Assembly: GCA_016871655.1 (NCBI GenBank)
Contig: VHCR01000077.1
Coordinates: forward strand, 1 to 6,924
Direction: 5' to 3'
Origin: Verrucomicrobiota bacterium
GTDB lineage: Bacteria > Verrucomicrobiota > Verrucomicrobiia > Chthoniobacterales > UBA6821
Length of the DNA: 6,924 nt
The first letter of the stretch is position 1; each line of letters starts with the position of its first letter. Under the pieces are notes generated by a model that was not told where the DNA came from, searched no databases, and worked only from the letters and a program-made list of their open reading frames with translations. Below are positions 1 through 5,400 of the stretch, one piece after another. A program made the position numbers and the translations under genes.

Positions 1-1
1 C

Positions 2-15
2 TAGGCCCCGTCCGA
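2..15 (+). repeat. Left terminal inverted repeat of the insertion sequence
   Basis: This sequence matches the reverse complement of 1846-1859 at 12 of 14 positions. The two mismatches are C/T at the eighth base and G/A at the thirteenth. It lies one base from the window edge, so the insertion site on this side is not visible. Confidence 0.8.
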
Positions 16-63
16 ATAGCGGTGGAGCTAGATTTTATGAGGGTTTGAGGGCGAAAGAAAGAT

Positions 64-95
64 GGGCATAAGCAACGAAATTCGCTGTTATGCCC
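64..95 (+). other. Subterminal hairpin upstream of the transposase
   Basis: GGGCATAA at 64-71 is perfectly complementary to TTATGCCC at 88-95, with a 16-base loop that can partly pair (AGC with GCT). It sits between the left terminal repeat and the transposase start, about 40 bp before the start codon. In several insertion sequences, hairpins in this position form only in transcripts reading in from outside and hide the translation start. Here it stops short of the start codon, so that role is an inference. Confidence 0.5.
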
Positions 96-134
96 AAAAT
101 TGATGCTTTATAATGGTAGAGAATCAATCAAACC

Positions 135-1661
135 ATGGAAATAATCGCATCAACAAACCAAATCGTAACCATCCAACAAACCTTTAGTCCAGCACTTCCT
201 TTAATTTTTGGATGCAAAGAATACCAAGAGGAAGTTGAACTTCTGGATCGGATCAATAGAGTTTTAGAGAAGAGCGGTTTGGAAAAGCATTTTGTTGAGA
301 AAAGCTTGATCAAATATGAAGAGAGAATGAAGGAAGAGGGCAAGGAAGTGACCCCTTGGATGAAGAGCTACCATGCGGTGCTCAGCCAGCGTGTGCTGCG
401 TTACAACATCTTGAGAAGTTTATTGGGAGAGAGTTTTCGAGGGATGAGCAAACGCTTGGCAGAATGTTGTCTGTTTCAACATTTTTGTAAACTTGCAGAG
501 CTGGGAGGAGTGAGGATTCCCAGCAAGAGTTCCTTACAAAGTTATGAGCATTGGTTGAGTGCAGAAGAAATAAAAGAGCTTTTGAACAAACTAACCATGG
601 CATTAGCAGATGAAAAGCAGGCTGAAGAAATGGGGCTTGAAGAAGTCATCAAGATGGAAGTCTTTTACACAGATACAACATGTTTGGAAGCCAACATTCA
701 TTTTCCAATAGATTGGATTTTGATGCGCGATGCAGTTCGTAGTTTGATGAAACGTATCATTACTATCCGCCGCCATGGCCTTAGAAAGCGGATGCCAGAG
801 CCGATGAGTTTTATCAAAGAAATCAACAAGCTTTGTATTGCGATGAGTTCTGTACGTCGTCAAGAAGGGAGCAACAAGAAAAGAAAAGCAATTTTTCGCT
901 TGATGAAAAAGTTGCTTAGAAAAGTAGAACAACATGCCAAAGGGTATCGCAGAGCTCTGGATGAAGAGTGGCAGCAAACGGATCTCAGTCGCAAGCAAAC
1001 TCAATTCATATTGCGTGGCCTGGATCATATTATTGCGCAGCTTCCGCAAGCTATGAAACAAGCTCATGAGAGGATCATCGGAGCTCGTCAAGTTGCTTCA
1101 AAGGAAAAGATCTTGAGTCTTCATGAGAAGGATATTCACGTGATCCTCCGAGGCAAAGCTGGAGCCGAAGTGGAATTTGGCAACACTCTTTTCATTGCTG
1201 AAGATGCAAGCGGTTACATTGTCACTCATGAGTTACTCAAAGAGTCTTCTCCTGGAGATGCCAACTTGCTTCTCAAACATTGTGAAGAAATCCAACAAAT
1301 CACAGGCCAAAAGATCAAAGCAGTGGGAGGAGATCGTCAGTTTTCTACAAAAGCAACGAAGCAATTGTTAAAAGAAAAAAATATTTTCAATGCCCTCTGC
1401 CCCAAAGATGTTGCAGAGTTGAGCGATCGTTTGACGGAGAAAGAATTCAAAAGAATGCTTCGCCGCAGGGCTCAAACAGAAGGTCGTGTTGGTATTGTCA
1501 AAAATGTCTTCTTGCAAGAAATCCCAAAAGCAAAAGGTTTCGAACATCGAGCCATTCAGGTTTCGTGGGCGATCTTAGCACACAACCTTTGGCTTATTGC
1601 ACGCAAAGCATTATGGAAGGAAGTGGAACTAGCTCCGCTAACTGTTCCGCTAGCCGCTTAG
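135..1661 (+). CDS. DDE transposase, ISNCY/IS5-like, 508 aa
   Basis: This gene encodes the enzyme that cuts and joins the ends of the surrounding element. The central YTDTTCLEANIHFP motif (residues 178-191) has the first catalytic Asp at D180. GGDRQFS (398-404) supplies the second Asp, D400, and RRRAQTEGRVGI (443-454) the catalytic Glu, E449; the RGKAGAEVEFGN block (339-350) precedes the second Asp. This motif order is typical of ISNCY and related IS5-like transposases. The long stretch between D180 and D400, rich in Lys, Arg and helix-forming residues, is an all-helical insertion. The N-terminal 150 residues probably bind DNA. The ATG at 135 is the first good in-frame start; a weak GGTAGAG lies 13 bases upstream. 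There is no frameshift or internal stop, and the length suits the family. Function is secure; the exact family is inferred from motifs. Confidence 0.92.
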   Translation: MEIIASTNQIVTIQQTFSPALPLIFGCKEYQEEVELLDRINRVLEKSGLEKHFVEKSLIKYEERMKEEGKEVTPWMKSYHAVLSQRVLRYNILRSLLGESFRGMSKRLAECCLFQHFCKLAELGGVRIPSKSSLQSYEHWLSAEEIKELLNKLTMALADEKQAEEMGLEEVIKMEVFYTDTTCLEANIHFPIDWILMRDAVRSLMKRIITIRRHGLRKRMPEPMSFIKEINKLCIAMSSVRRQEGSNKKRKAIFRLMKKLLRKVEQHAKGYRRALDEEWQQTDLSRKQTQFILRGLDHIIAQLPQAMKQAHERIIGARQVASKEKILSLHEKDIHVILRGKAGAEVEFGNTLFIAEDASGYIVTHELLKESSPGDANLLLKHCEEIQQITGQKIKAVGGDRQFSTKATKQLLKEKNIFNALCPKDVAELSDRLTEKEFKRMLRRRAQTEGRVGIVKNVFLQEIPKAKGFEHRAIQVSWAILAHNLWLIARKALWKEVELAPLTVPLAA

Positions 1662-1670
1662 CAACGGAAC
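1644..1670 (+). terminator. Hairpin spanning the transposase stop codon
   Basis: GTTCCG (1644-1649) pairs with CGGAAC (1665-1670), and GCTA/TAGC can pair inside it, so the stop codon lies within the stem. Only a short TCTTT follows rather than a full T run. It may end or slow transcription of the transposase, but the evidence is only structural. Confidence 0.3.
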
Positions 1671-1773
1671 TCTTTCAAAAAACTTAACTCATCGTTGGAA
1701 TGAGAAAATAACTTCTGCAAAAATTCGACGCTTCAATGATAAAAATGTGAATATTTTTTGACTTCAACAATTT

Positions 1774-1796
1774 TTGAATCACTATTGAGTGATCAA
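1774..1796 (+). other. Imperfect hairpin in the insertion sequence tail
   Basis: TTGA plus TCACT (1774-1783, with one bulged A) pairs with AGTGATCAA (1788-1796) around the loop ATTG, giving nine base pairs. A run of seven T lies about 15 bases further on, too far for a classical intrinsic terminator. The rest of the tail (1671-1845) is AT-rich with no gene that I can see. Confidence 0.3.
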
Positions 1797-1845
1797 ACAA
1801 CGGGAAAAACTTTTTTTCTTAGACTGTTTAAAAAATAGCCTCCAG

Positions 1846-1859
1846 TTGGACAGGGCCTA
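1846..1859 (-). repeat. Right terminal inverted repeat of the insertion sequence
   Basis: Its reverse complement matches the left end (2-15) at 12 of 14 positions. The host sequence following it starts ATTAAAAG. This marks the right boundary of the element, about 155 bp before the desaturase gene. Confidence 0.8.
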
Positions 1860-1929
1860 ATTAAAAGAAAAGCTACCGCTATATTCATAATGAGTGCATT
1901 CATGGTTTTTATAAGTTTAAGATCCTTCG

Positions 1930-1965
1930 AATAGCTCCATATTGTAAGTAACTTGAAAAGCTATT
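1930..1965 (+). other. Possible stem-loop in the desaturase leader
   Basis: AATAGCT (1930-1936) is complementary to AGCTATT (1959-1965), with a 22-base loop, and a run of five T overlaps the end of the second arm (1964-1968). It lies between the insertion sequence and the desaturase start and could be an attenuator-like or terminator-like hairpin. The stem is short and A/T-rich, so chance is a real alternative. I saw no convincing promoter or gene elsewhere in 1860-2013. Confidence 0.2.
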
Positions 1966-2013
1966 TTTACAGTAGCCCTTCCTTGCTTTTCAGATAGTCC
2001 TGGTGTAGGCTTA

Positions 2014-3036
2014 ATGCCTATGAGTAAAAAAGAATCTTCGACCCTAAACAAAGTCATCCTATCCATTGTTGTTTGGGTACCCCTCTTGGCGACGGTTTAT
2101 GCCATTGTCCTTTTATGGAATCGCATGGTGGACCTTCCCTCTCTTCTGACCATGCTGGTGATGTTTATCTTAGGTGGCTTTGGGATCACCATTGGGTACC
2201 ATCGGATGCTCACGCATAAAGCGTTTCAAGCCCCTGACTGGGTGCGTGCATTTTTCTTGGCCTTGGGATCGATGACGTTGCAAGGCCCAGCCGTGAATTG
2301 GGCGGCTACTCACATTGAGCACCATGCTAACTCTGACCAAGATAATGATCCACATAGCCCCGTCAAGAGCTTCTTCCATGGACATGTCGGCTGGATTTTA
2401 GATGATTTTCAACCTGATTTAGAAAAATATGCAGGCCCTCTCATGAAAGATCGTTTAATTATGTTCATGAGCAAAACATTTTTGGTTTGGGTATTTCTCG
2501 GATTCCTAATTCCAACGCTCGTTTGTGGATGGATCCTGTCACTTCACGGAGGAGGGATCGAAGGTTTTAAAAAGGGATGTTGGGAAGGATTTCTTTGGGG
2601 CGGGCTTGTTCGAGTTTTCCTCAATCATCACGTGACCTGGTCCGTAAATTCCATCTGTCACACTTTTGGAGGCCGCGATTTTGAAACAACAGATCGCAGT
2701 AAAAATAATTTTATTTTTGGCATCTTGGCGATGGGAGAAGGATGGCATAACAACCATCACGCTTTTCCTCGCTCTGCTTTCCATGGCATGAAATGGTGGC
2801 AAATTGATCCTTCCGCCTACCTCATTCGCATCATGGAAAAATGTGGACTTGCTAAAGAAGTCGTCCGTATTTCCGAAGATCGTAAAGCCAAACGCCGCAC
2901 GCAAGGCGTTGGCACAACTGAGGGAGACTTGCTGCCAGGCTTGAAGCTCACTCCAACAGCAGCAGCTTCAGTCGCAACGGCAGCAACCGTCGCTAATGCA
3001 GTAGCACAAGCTTCGTCAACAACGACGGGTGTTTAA
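2014..3036 (+). CDS. Membrane acyl (delta-9-type) fatty acid desaturase
   Basis: This is a membrane-bound di-iron desaturase that introduces a double bond into acyl chains, using oxygen and an electron donor. Three histidine boxes are present: HRMLTH (63-68), HIEHH (100-104) and HNNHH (245-249). H205, H206 and H216 in the NHHVTWSVNSICH segment are likely additional ligands. Hydrophobic stretches at about 15-35, 43-62, 77-95 and 152-175 fit the usual membrane hairpins. The HSPVKSFFHGHVGW and GEGWHNNHHAFP blocks are characteristic of the acyl-CoA/acyl-lipid delta-9 group. Residues 313-339 are a low-complexity Ala/Thr/Ser/Val tail beyond the family core. The start may be the ATG at 2014 or at 2020; TAGG at 2006-2009 is closer to normal spacing for the second. 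The gene stands alone, downstream of the insertion sequence and convergent with pyrB. Whether the substrate is acyl-CoA or lipid-linked cannot be told. Confidence 0.9.
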   Translation: MPMSKKESSTLNKVILSIVVWVPLLATVYAIVLLWNRMVDLPSLLTMLVMFILGGFGITIGYHRMLTHKAFQAPDWVRAFFLALGSMTLQGPAVNWAATHIEHHANSDQDNDPHSPVKSFFHGHVGWILDDFQPDLEKYAGPLMKDRLIMFMSKTFLVWVFLGFLIPTLVCGWILSLHGGGIEGFKKGCWEGFLWGGLVRVFLNHHVTWSVNSICHTFGGRDFETTDRSKNNFIFGILAMGEGWHNNHHAFPRSAFHGMKWWQIDPSAYLIRIMEKCGLAKEVVRISEDRKAKRRTQGVGTTEGDLLPGLKLTPTAAASVATAATVANAVAQASSTTTGV

Positions 3037-3038
3037 AC

Positions 3039-3058
3039 AGAGCGCACACAGCGCGTCT
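3039..3058 (+). terminator. Short GC hairpin just after the desaturase
   Basis: AGAGCGC (3039-3045) can pair with GCGC and TCT (3051-3058) across the loop ACACA, with one bulged G. It starts three bases after the desaturase stop. No T run follows, so termination is uncertain. Confidence 0.25.
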
Positions 3059-3068
3059 AAGCCAGAAG

Positions 3069-3154
3069 AAGAATTCACCACAAAGAACGCAAATGCCACT
3101 TTCAGCGGCAACACAAAGAACACAAAAAGATTTTTTCTATAGAAAAAATCTAAG
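3069..3154 (+). repeat. Left arm of an intergenic inverted-repeat pair
   Basis: This arm matches the reverse complement of 3242-3324 in blocks. An 18-bp perfect outer block (3069-3086, containing AATTCACCACAAAGA) is followed by a variable insert (3087-3111), then CACAAAGAACACAAAAAG with a T run (3112-3136, one mismatch in 25), and a final AAAAAATCTAAG. The CACAAAGAAC motif recurs within the arm. It has no reading frame I can support. It looks like a dispersed intergenic repeat present here as two facing copies. Confidence 0.75.
3128..3151. repeat. Perfect 24-bp A/T-rich palindrome
   Basis: AGATTTTTTCTA is followed directly by its exact reverse complement TAGAAAAAATCT. It lies at the inner end of the left repeat arm, and the right arm has its own palindrome at the matching place (3245-3268). 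Either could act as a bidirectional terminator for the convergent genes, but the stems lack G/C pairs. Confidence 0.7.
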
Positions 3155-3241
3155 TGTTAAGAATTGAATCCTCTTTTCAATTTTCTATCATTGCACAGTT
3201 TTCAAACTTTCAAGTCTGCCTGCAATTGCCATTCTCAAATC

Positions 3242-3324
3242 CTTAGATTTTTTTTATGAAAAAAATCTTTTTGCGTTCTTTGTGCGCGGCATAAGCCGCT
3301 TTGTGATCTTTGTGGTGAATTCTT
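3242..3324 (-). repeat. Right arm of an intergenic inverted-repeat pair
   Basis: This is the inverted counterpart of 3069-3154, ending in an 18-bp perfect match (3307-3324). Its variable insert differs from that of the left arm and contains the hairpin GCGGC-ATAA-GCCGC (3286-3299). The 87-bp centre between the arms (3155-3241) shows no gene, only a small ATTGAA/TTCAAT stem. It lies about 37 bp past the 3' end of pyrB, so both convergent transcripts run into the structure. Confidence 0.75.
3245..3268. repeat. A/T-rich hairpin in the right repeat arm
   Basis: AGATTTTTTT (3245-3254) pairs perfectly with AAAAAAATCT (3259-3268) around a four-base loop. It corresponds to the palindrome at 3128-3151, but the loop sequence differs while pairing is kept. 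That pattern suggests the structure, not only the sequence, is maintained. Confidence 0.6.
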
Positions 3325-3360
3325 TTTTTCTACTCATGCCTAGTTGATGATAGTGTCCAT

Positions 3361-4323
3361 TCATTTGAACGGATACACATCCAAAATCATCGCAAAAAGC
3401 GCCATCCTAATCGGAATTCCGTTAGCAGCTTGTCTAAAAATACCTAATGCAGGATGGTCGTTAAGATCCATATCGATTTCATTCGCGCGTTGATCACGTG
3501 GTAGCGGATGGAGAATGAGAGTTTTTGGAGAGCAGCATTGCTCATAGGTGCGACGATTCAGGCTGTAGCGACCCCGATGGAGCCGGGCTTCTTCTTTCGA
3601 AGTGAATCGCTCTTCTTGTAGACGTGTCATGTAAATCACATCAGCCTTGGCGATTCCCATTTTGAAATCTTCCGTTTGGTGAACGTGATGACCAAGTTGA
3701 CGAGCCTCTTCCAAAATAGAATCAGGCATCTTCAACGCTTCTGGGGCAATCCATGTGAAGCGAATATTTTTAAAGAGCGAAAGCAATTTCGTCAACGAGT
3801 GAACGGTGCGGCCATGTTTCAGATCCCCGACCATCGCGATAGAAAGACCATCGAGCTGATCAAAGCTGCGGTCTTGTTCTTTCATGATCGTGTAGAGATC
3901 AAGCAAGGCCTGCGTCGGATGTTCTCCTGTTCCATCGCCGCCGCTGATGAGTGGTCGACTCGTTGCTTTCGCAAAATCTTGGACCGCTCCTTGCGTTGGA
4001 TGACGCACCACAAACAGGTCGACATAATTTTCCATTACGCGACTTGTGTCGTAGAGTGACTCCCCCTTCACAAGCGACGTGGAAGAGAGATCAGCAACTT
4101 CATAGACTGCTCCACCAAGTCGCTGGAATGAAGTCGCAAAGCTCATGCGCGTTCGTGTGCTCGGCTCGAAAAAAATATTTCCAAGAATAGCCCCCTCTAA
4201 CACGCGTGTGATTTTTTCCCGGTGAGCATACGGCTCCATCGCTGCTGCCACTGAAAAAATTTCAGCAATATCAGCCTTTTCAAATTGATCGATGGAGAGA
4301 ATGTCAGCGTTTTTTAAATTCAT
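3361..4323 (-). CDS. pyrB: Aspartate carbamoyltransferase catalytic chain, 320 aa
   Basis: PyrB joins carbamoyl phosphate and L-aspartate to give N-carbamoyl-L-aspartate, the committed step of pyrimidine synthesis in the cytoplasm. The carbamoyl-phosphate loop FFEPSTRTRMSF spans 51-62. SLVKGES (83-89) carries the lysine that reaches into the neighbouring subunit's active site. RHPT (107-110) and GEHPTQALLDLYT (133-145) complete the carbamoyl-phosphate domain. GDLKHGRTVHSL (166-177), YMTRLQEERF (231-240) and LHPLPR (271-276) form the aspartate domain. The length is normal and all expected residues are present. The ATG is supported by GGAG on the coding strand (complement of 4329-4332), five bases upstream. 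No regulatory chain (pyrI) or PyrR-type gene is in view, so its quaternary form cannot be stated. It is divergent from cysD and convergent with the desaturase. Confidence 0.96.
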   Translation of the reverse strand: MNLKNADILSIDQFEKADIAEIFSVAAAMEPYAHREKITRVLEGAILGNIFFEPSTRTRMSFATSFQRLGGAVYEVADLSSTSLVKGESLYDTSRVMENYVDLFVVRHPTQGAVQDFAKATSRPLISGGDGTGEHPTQALLDLYTIMKEQDRSFDQLDGLSIAMVGDLKHGRTVHSLTKLLSLFKNIRFTWIAPEALKMPDSILEEARQLGHHVHQTEDFKMGIAKADVIYMTRLQEERFTSKEEARLHRGRYSLNRRTYEQCCSPKTLILHPLPRDQRANEIDMDLNDHPALGIFRQAANGIPIRMALFAMILDVYPFK

Positions 4324-4328
4324 TGGAG

Positions 4329-4332
4329 CTCC
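4329..4332 (-). promoter_or_regulatory. Ribosome binding site of pyrB
   Basis: On the - strand this reads GGAG, five bases before the ATG. It is the clearest Shine-Dalgarno sequence in the window and fixes the pyrB start, in contrast to the divergent cysD, which has none. Confidence 0.7.
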
Positions 4333-4352
4333 AACAAATCATAAAGAAAAAA

Positions 4353-4418
4353 ATGATGCTACCAAGAAAAAGTTTTCCTGTAACCTACAACCTGCAACCT
4401 GTAATCTGCAATCTGTGA
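4353..4418 (+). CDS. Possible short leader ORF before cysD (21 codons)
   Basis: An ATG pair at 4353-4358 opens a 21-codon frame running through the heptamer repeat. Its TGA stop (4416-4418) overlaps the cysD GTG start (4415-4417) as GTGA. A weak AAAG lies upstream. If translated, it could couple ribosome termination to re-initiation at cysD, which otherwise has no Shine-Dalgarno sequence. The predicted peptide begins MMLPRKSFPV and resembles nothing I know. It could equally be a chance frame. Confidence 0.25.
   Translation: MMLPRKSFPVTYNLQPVICNL
4380..4414 (+). repeat. Five tandem 7-bp repeats abutting the cysD start
   Basis: The units read GTAACCT, ACAACCT, GCAACCT, GTAATCT and GCAATCT, consensus (G/A)(T/C)AA(C/T)CT. 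The array ends on the base before the GTG start codon of cysD. Because seven is not a multiple of three, a change in copy number would shift any upstream frame. It lies in the shared pyrB-cysD control region. Confidence 0.8.
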
Positions 4419-5236
4419 ACCACCTTGATCAGCTCGAATCTCAAAGCATCTATCTCCTGCGAGAGGCCTATCATCTCTTCCCACGACTCTGCTTGTTGTG
4501 GAGCATGGGAAAAGATTCTAATGTCTTGCTCTGGCTAACAAAGAAAGCCTTCATCGGACGAGTTCCCTATCCGCTGGTGCACATCGACACGACTTATGAA
4601 TTTCCGGAGATGCTGGAATTTCGATCGTGGGCGCAAGCTCATCATGAATTTGATCTCATTGTCAAAATTAACGAAGAGGCACGCCAGGGCTTGGGAGCTT
4701 ATTCAGAATCAATCGGCTACGAAACACATGATCCAATGCGTGTAACGCACGAACTTAAAACCGTCGCGCTTCAACAATTCATGAAGGAACAAAATTTTGA
4801 GGCCTTGATCACCGGCATTCGACGGGATGAAGATGCAACTCGCGCCAAAGAGCGTTATTTTTCACCGCGGAAAAATAATTTTGAATGGGATTATAAAAAT
4901 CAACCGCCTGAATTTTGGAATCAAGGCACCGTGAAGTTGGCTCCAGGAGAACATGTCCGCGTTCAGCCGTTGCTTGATTGGACGGAAGTCGATATTTGGC
5001 GCTACATTGAACGTGAAAAAATTCCTATCCCCGATATGTATTTTTCTCGCGAGGGAAAACGTTATCGCTCCCTCGGATGCTGGCCGATCACCAAGCCAGT
5101 GGAAAGTTCCGCATCAACCATCGATGAGATCATCGAAGAACTCCTTCAAACCAAAACCTCCGAACGCGCTGGCCGTGCTCAGGATCATCAGGAGCGTTAT
5201 GCGATGCAGAAATTGCGTGCGAAAGGGTTTTTATAA
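4415..5236 (+). CDS. cysD: Sulfate adenylyltransferase subunit 2, short form
   Basis: CysD is the ATP-pyrophosphatase-type subunit that, with the GTPase CysN, converts sulfate and ATP to APS plus pyrophosphate. With GTG at 4415 as start, the protein is 273 aa and begins MNHLDQLESQSIYLLREA, which matches the usual CysD N-terminus. The PP-loop SMGKDSN is at 30-36, and GIRRDEDATRAKERYFSPR (134-152) and YRSLGCWP (217-224) follow. It lacks the insertion of roughly 30 residues before that last motif found in E. coli CysD (about 302 aa), so it is the shorter variant. The same frame stays open upstream to an ATG at 4292, but that extension would lie inside pyrB and be translated from the repeat, so I reject it. 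No Shine-Dalgarno sequence precedes the GTG. cysNC follows after 162 bp. Function is confident; the start is fairly so. Confidence 0.93.
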   Translation: MNHLDQLESQSIYLLREAYHLFPRLCLLWSMGKDSNVLLWLTKKAFIGRVPYPLVHIDTTYEFPEMLEFRSWAQAHHEFDLIVKINEEARQGLGAYSESIGYETHDPMRVTHELKTVALQQFMKEQNFEALITGIRRDEDATRAKERYFSPRKNNFEWDYKNQPPEFWNQGTVKLAPGEHVRVQPLLDWTEVDIWRYIEREKIPIPDMYFSREGKRYRSLGCWPITKPVESSASTIDEIIEELLQTKTSERAGRAQDHQERYAMQKLRAKGFL

Positions 5237-5245
5237 GAAAAACTT

Positions 5246-5272
5246 ACAGGGATAAAAGGAATGAAAGGGATA
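5246..5272 (+). repeat. Left arm of the cysD-cysN inverted repeat
   Basis: This 27-bp arm starts ACAGGGATAAAAGG and matches the reverse complement of 5374-5400 at 24 of 27 positions. GGGATA occurs twice within the arm. It starts ten bases after the cysD stop. It has no reading frame of its own. Confidence 0.8.
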
Positions 5273-5312
5273 TTTAAATTTTATCTTTTTTTCAGTTTTG
5301 AATTTTGAATTT

Positions 5313-5335
5313 GGTCTCAAAAATTTTTGGTGACC
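5313..5335. repeat. Nested palindrome at the centre of the spacer
   Basis: GGTCTC, five A and five T, then GGTGACC form an imperfect 23-bp palindrome with one mismatch or bulge. It sits near the middle of the 5246-5400 inverted repeat, just after a short TTTTGAA tandem (5296-5309). If transcribed, the spacer would fold into a nested stem that could affect cysNC expression. Confidence 0.55.
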
Positions 5336-5373
5336 CTTTTCAAAAGAATATTTCAATGTTATTAAATTTCTTT

Positions 5374-5400
5374 TATCCCTTTCATCTCTTCTATCCCTGT
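5374..5400 (-). repeat. Right arm of the cysD-cysN inverted repeat
   Basis: This is the inverted partner of 5246-5272. On the + strand it is pyrimidine-rich (TATCCCTTTCATCTCTTC and on) and its final GT supplies the first two bases of the cysNC GTG start. This pyrimidine run occupies the place where a ribosome binding site would be expected. Confidence 0.8.

Larger units (their letters stand above)
2..1859 (+). mobile_element. Complete insertion sequence, ISNCY/IS5-like DDE type
   Basis: Near-matching terminal inverted repeats at 2-15 and 1846-1859 (12 of 14 positions agree) enclose one intact transposase gene, giving an element of about 1.86 kb. The outer end reads TAGGCCC(C/T)GTCC(G/A)A. 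Similarity continues inward in gapped form (TGGAG-CTA followed by a T run) to about position 40. The element holds one gene, a subterminal hairpin near the left end and an AT-rich tail of about 190 bp. Nothing in the reading frame is broken, so it could be active. The left flank is a single base, so a target-site duplication cannot be read. If the outermost TA on each side is host sequence, the element would begin at GGCCC and duplicate TA; this is unresolved. Family placement rests on transposase motifs, not a database comparison. Confidence 0.8.

Noticed and set aside
603..1091. 162-codon open frame on the - strand inside the transposase
   Set aside because: It is antisense to the conserved DDE core, with no recognisable domain and no ribosome binding site; it is a shadow of the real gene.
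2539..2904. 121-codon open frame on the - strand inside the desaturase
   Set aside because: It is antisense to the histidine-box region and shows no protein family features.
3069..3324. Structured RNA gene or riboswitch
   Set aside because: The stems are mostly A/T, and I recognise no known RNA family or tRNA-like fold; an inverted repeat pair explains it better.
3676..4059. 127-codon open frame on the + strand inside pyrB
   Set aside because: It is antisense to conserved PyrB motifs, with no independent support.
4338..4365. Sigma-70-like promoter for pyrB (TTGGTA, 16 bp, TATGAT on the - strand)
   Set aside because: The boxes look fair, but the transcript would start about eight bases before the ATG, within the ribosome binding site, so it is not reported as a feature.
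4292..4414. N-terminal extension of CysD from the ATG at 4292
   Set aside because: It overlaps the start of pyrB on the other strand and translates the heptamer array, and CysD homology begins only at the GTG at 4415.
4380..4414. CRISPR-like array
   Set aside because: Units are 7 bp, contiguous and without spacers; this is a simple tandem repeat.
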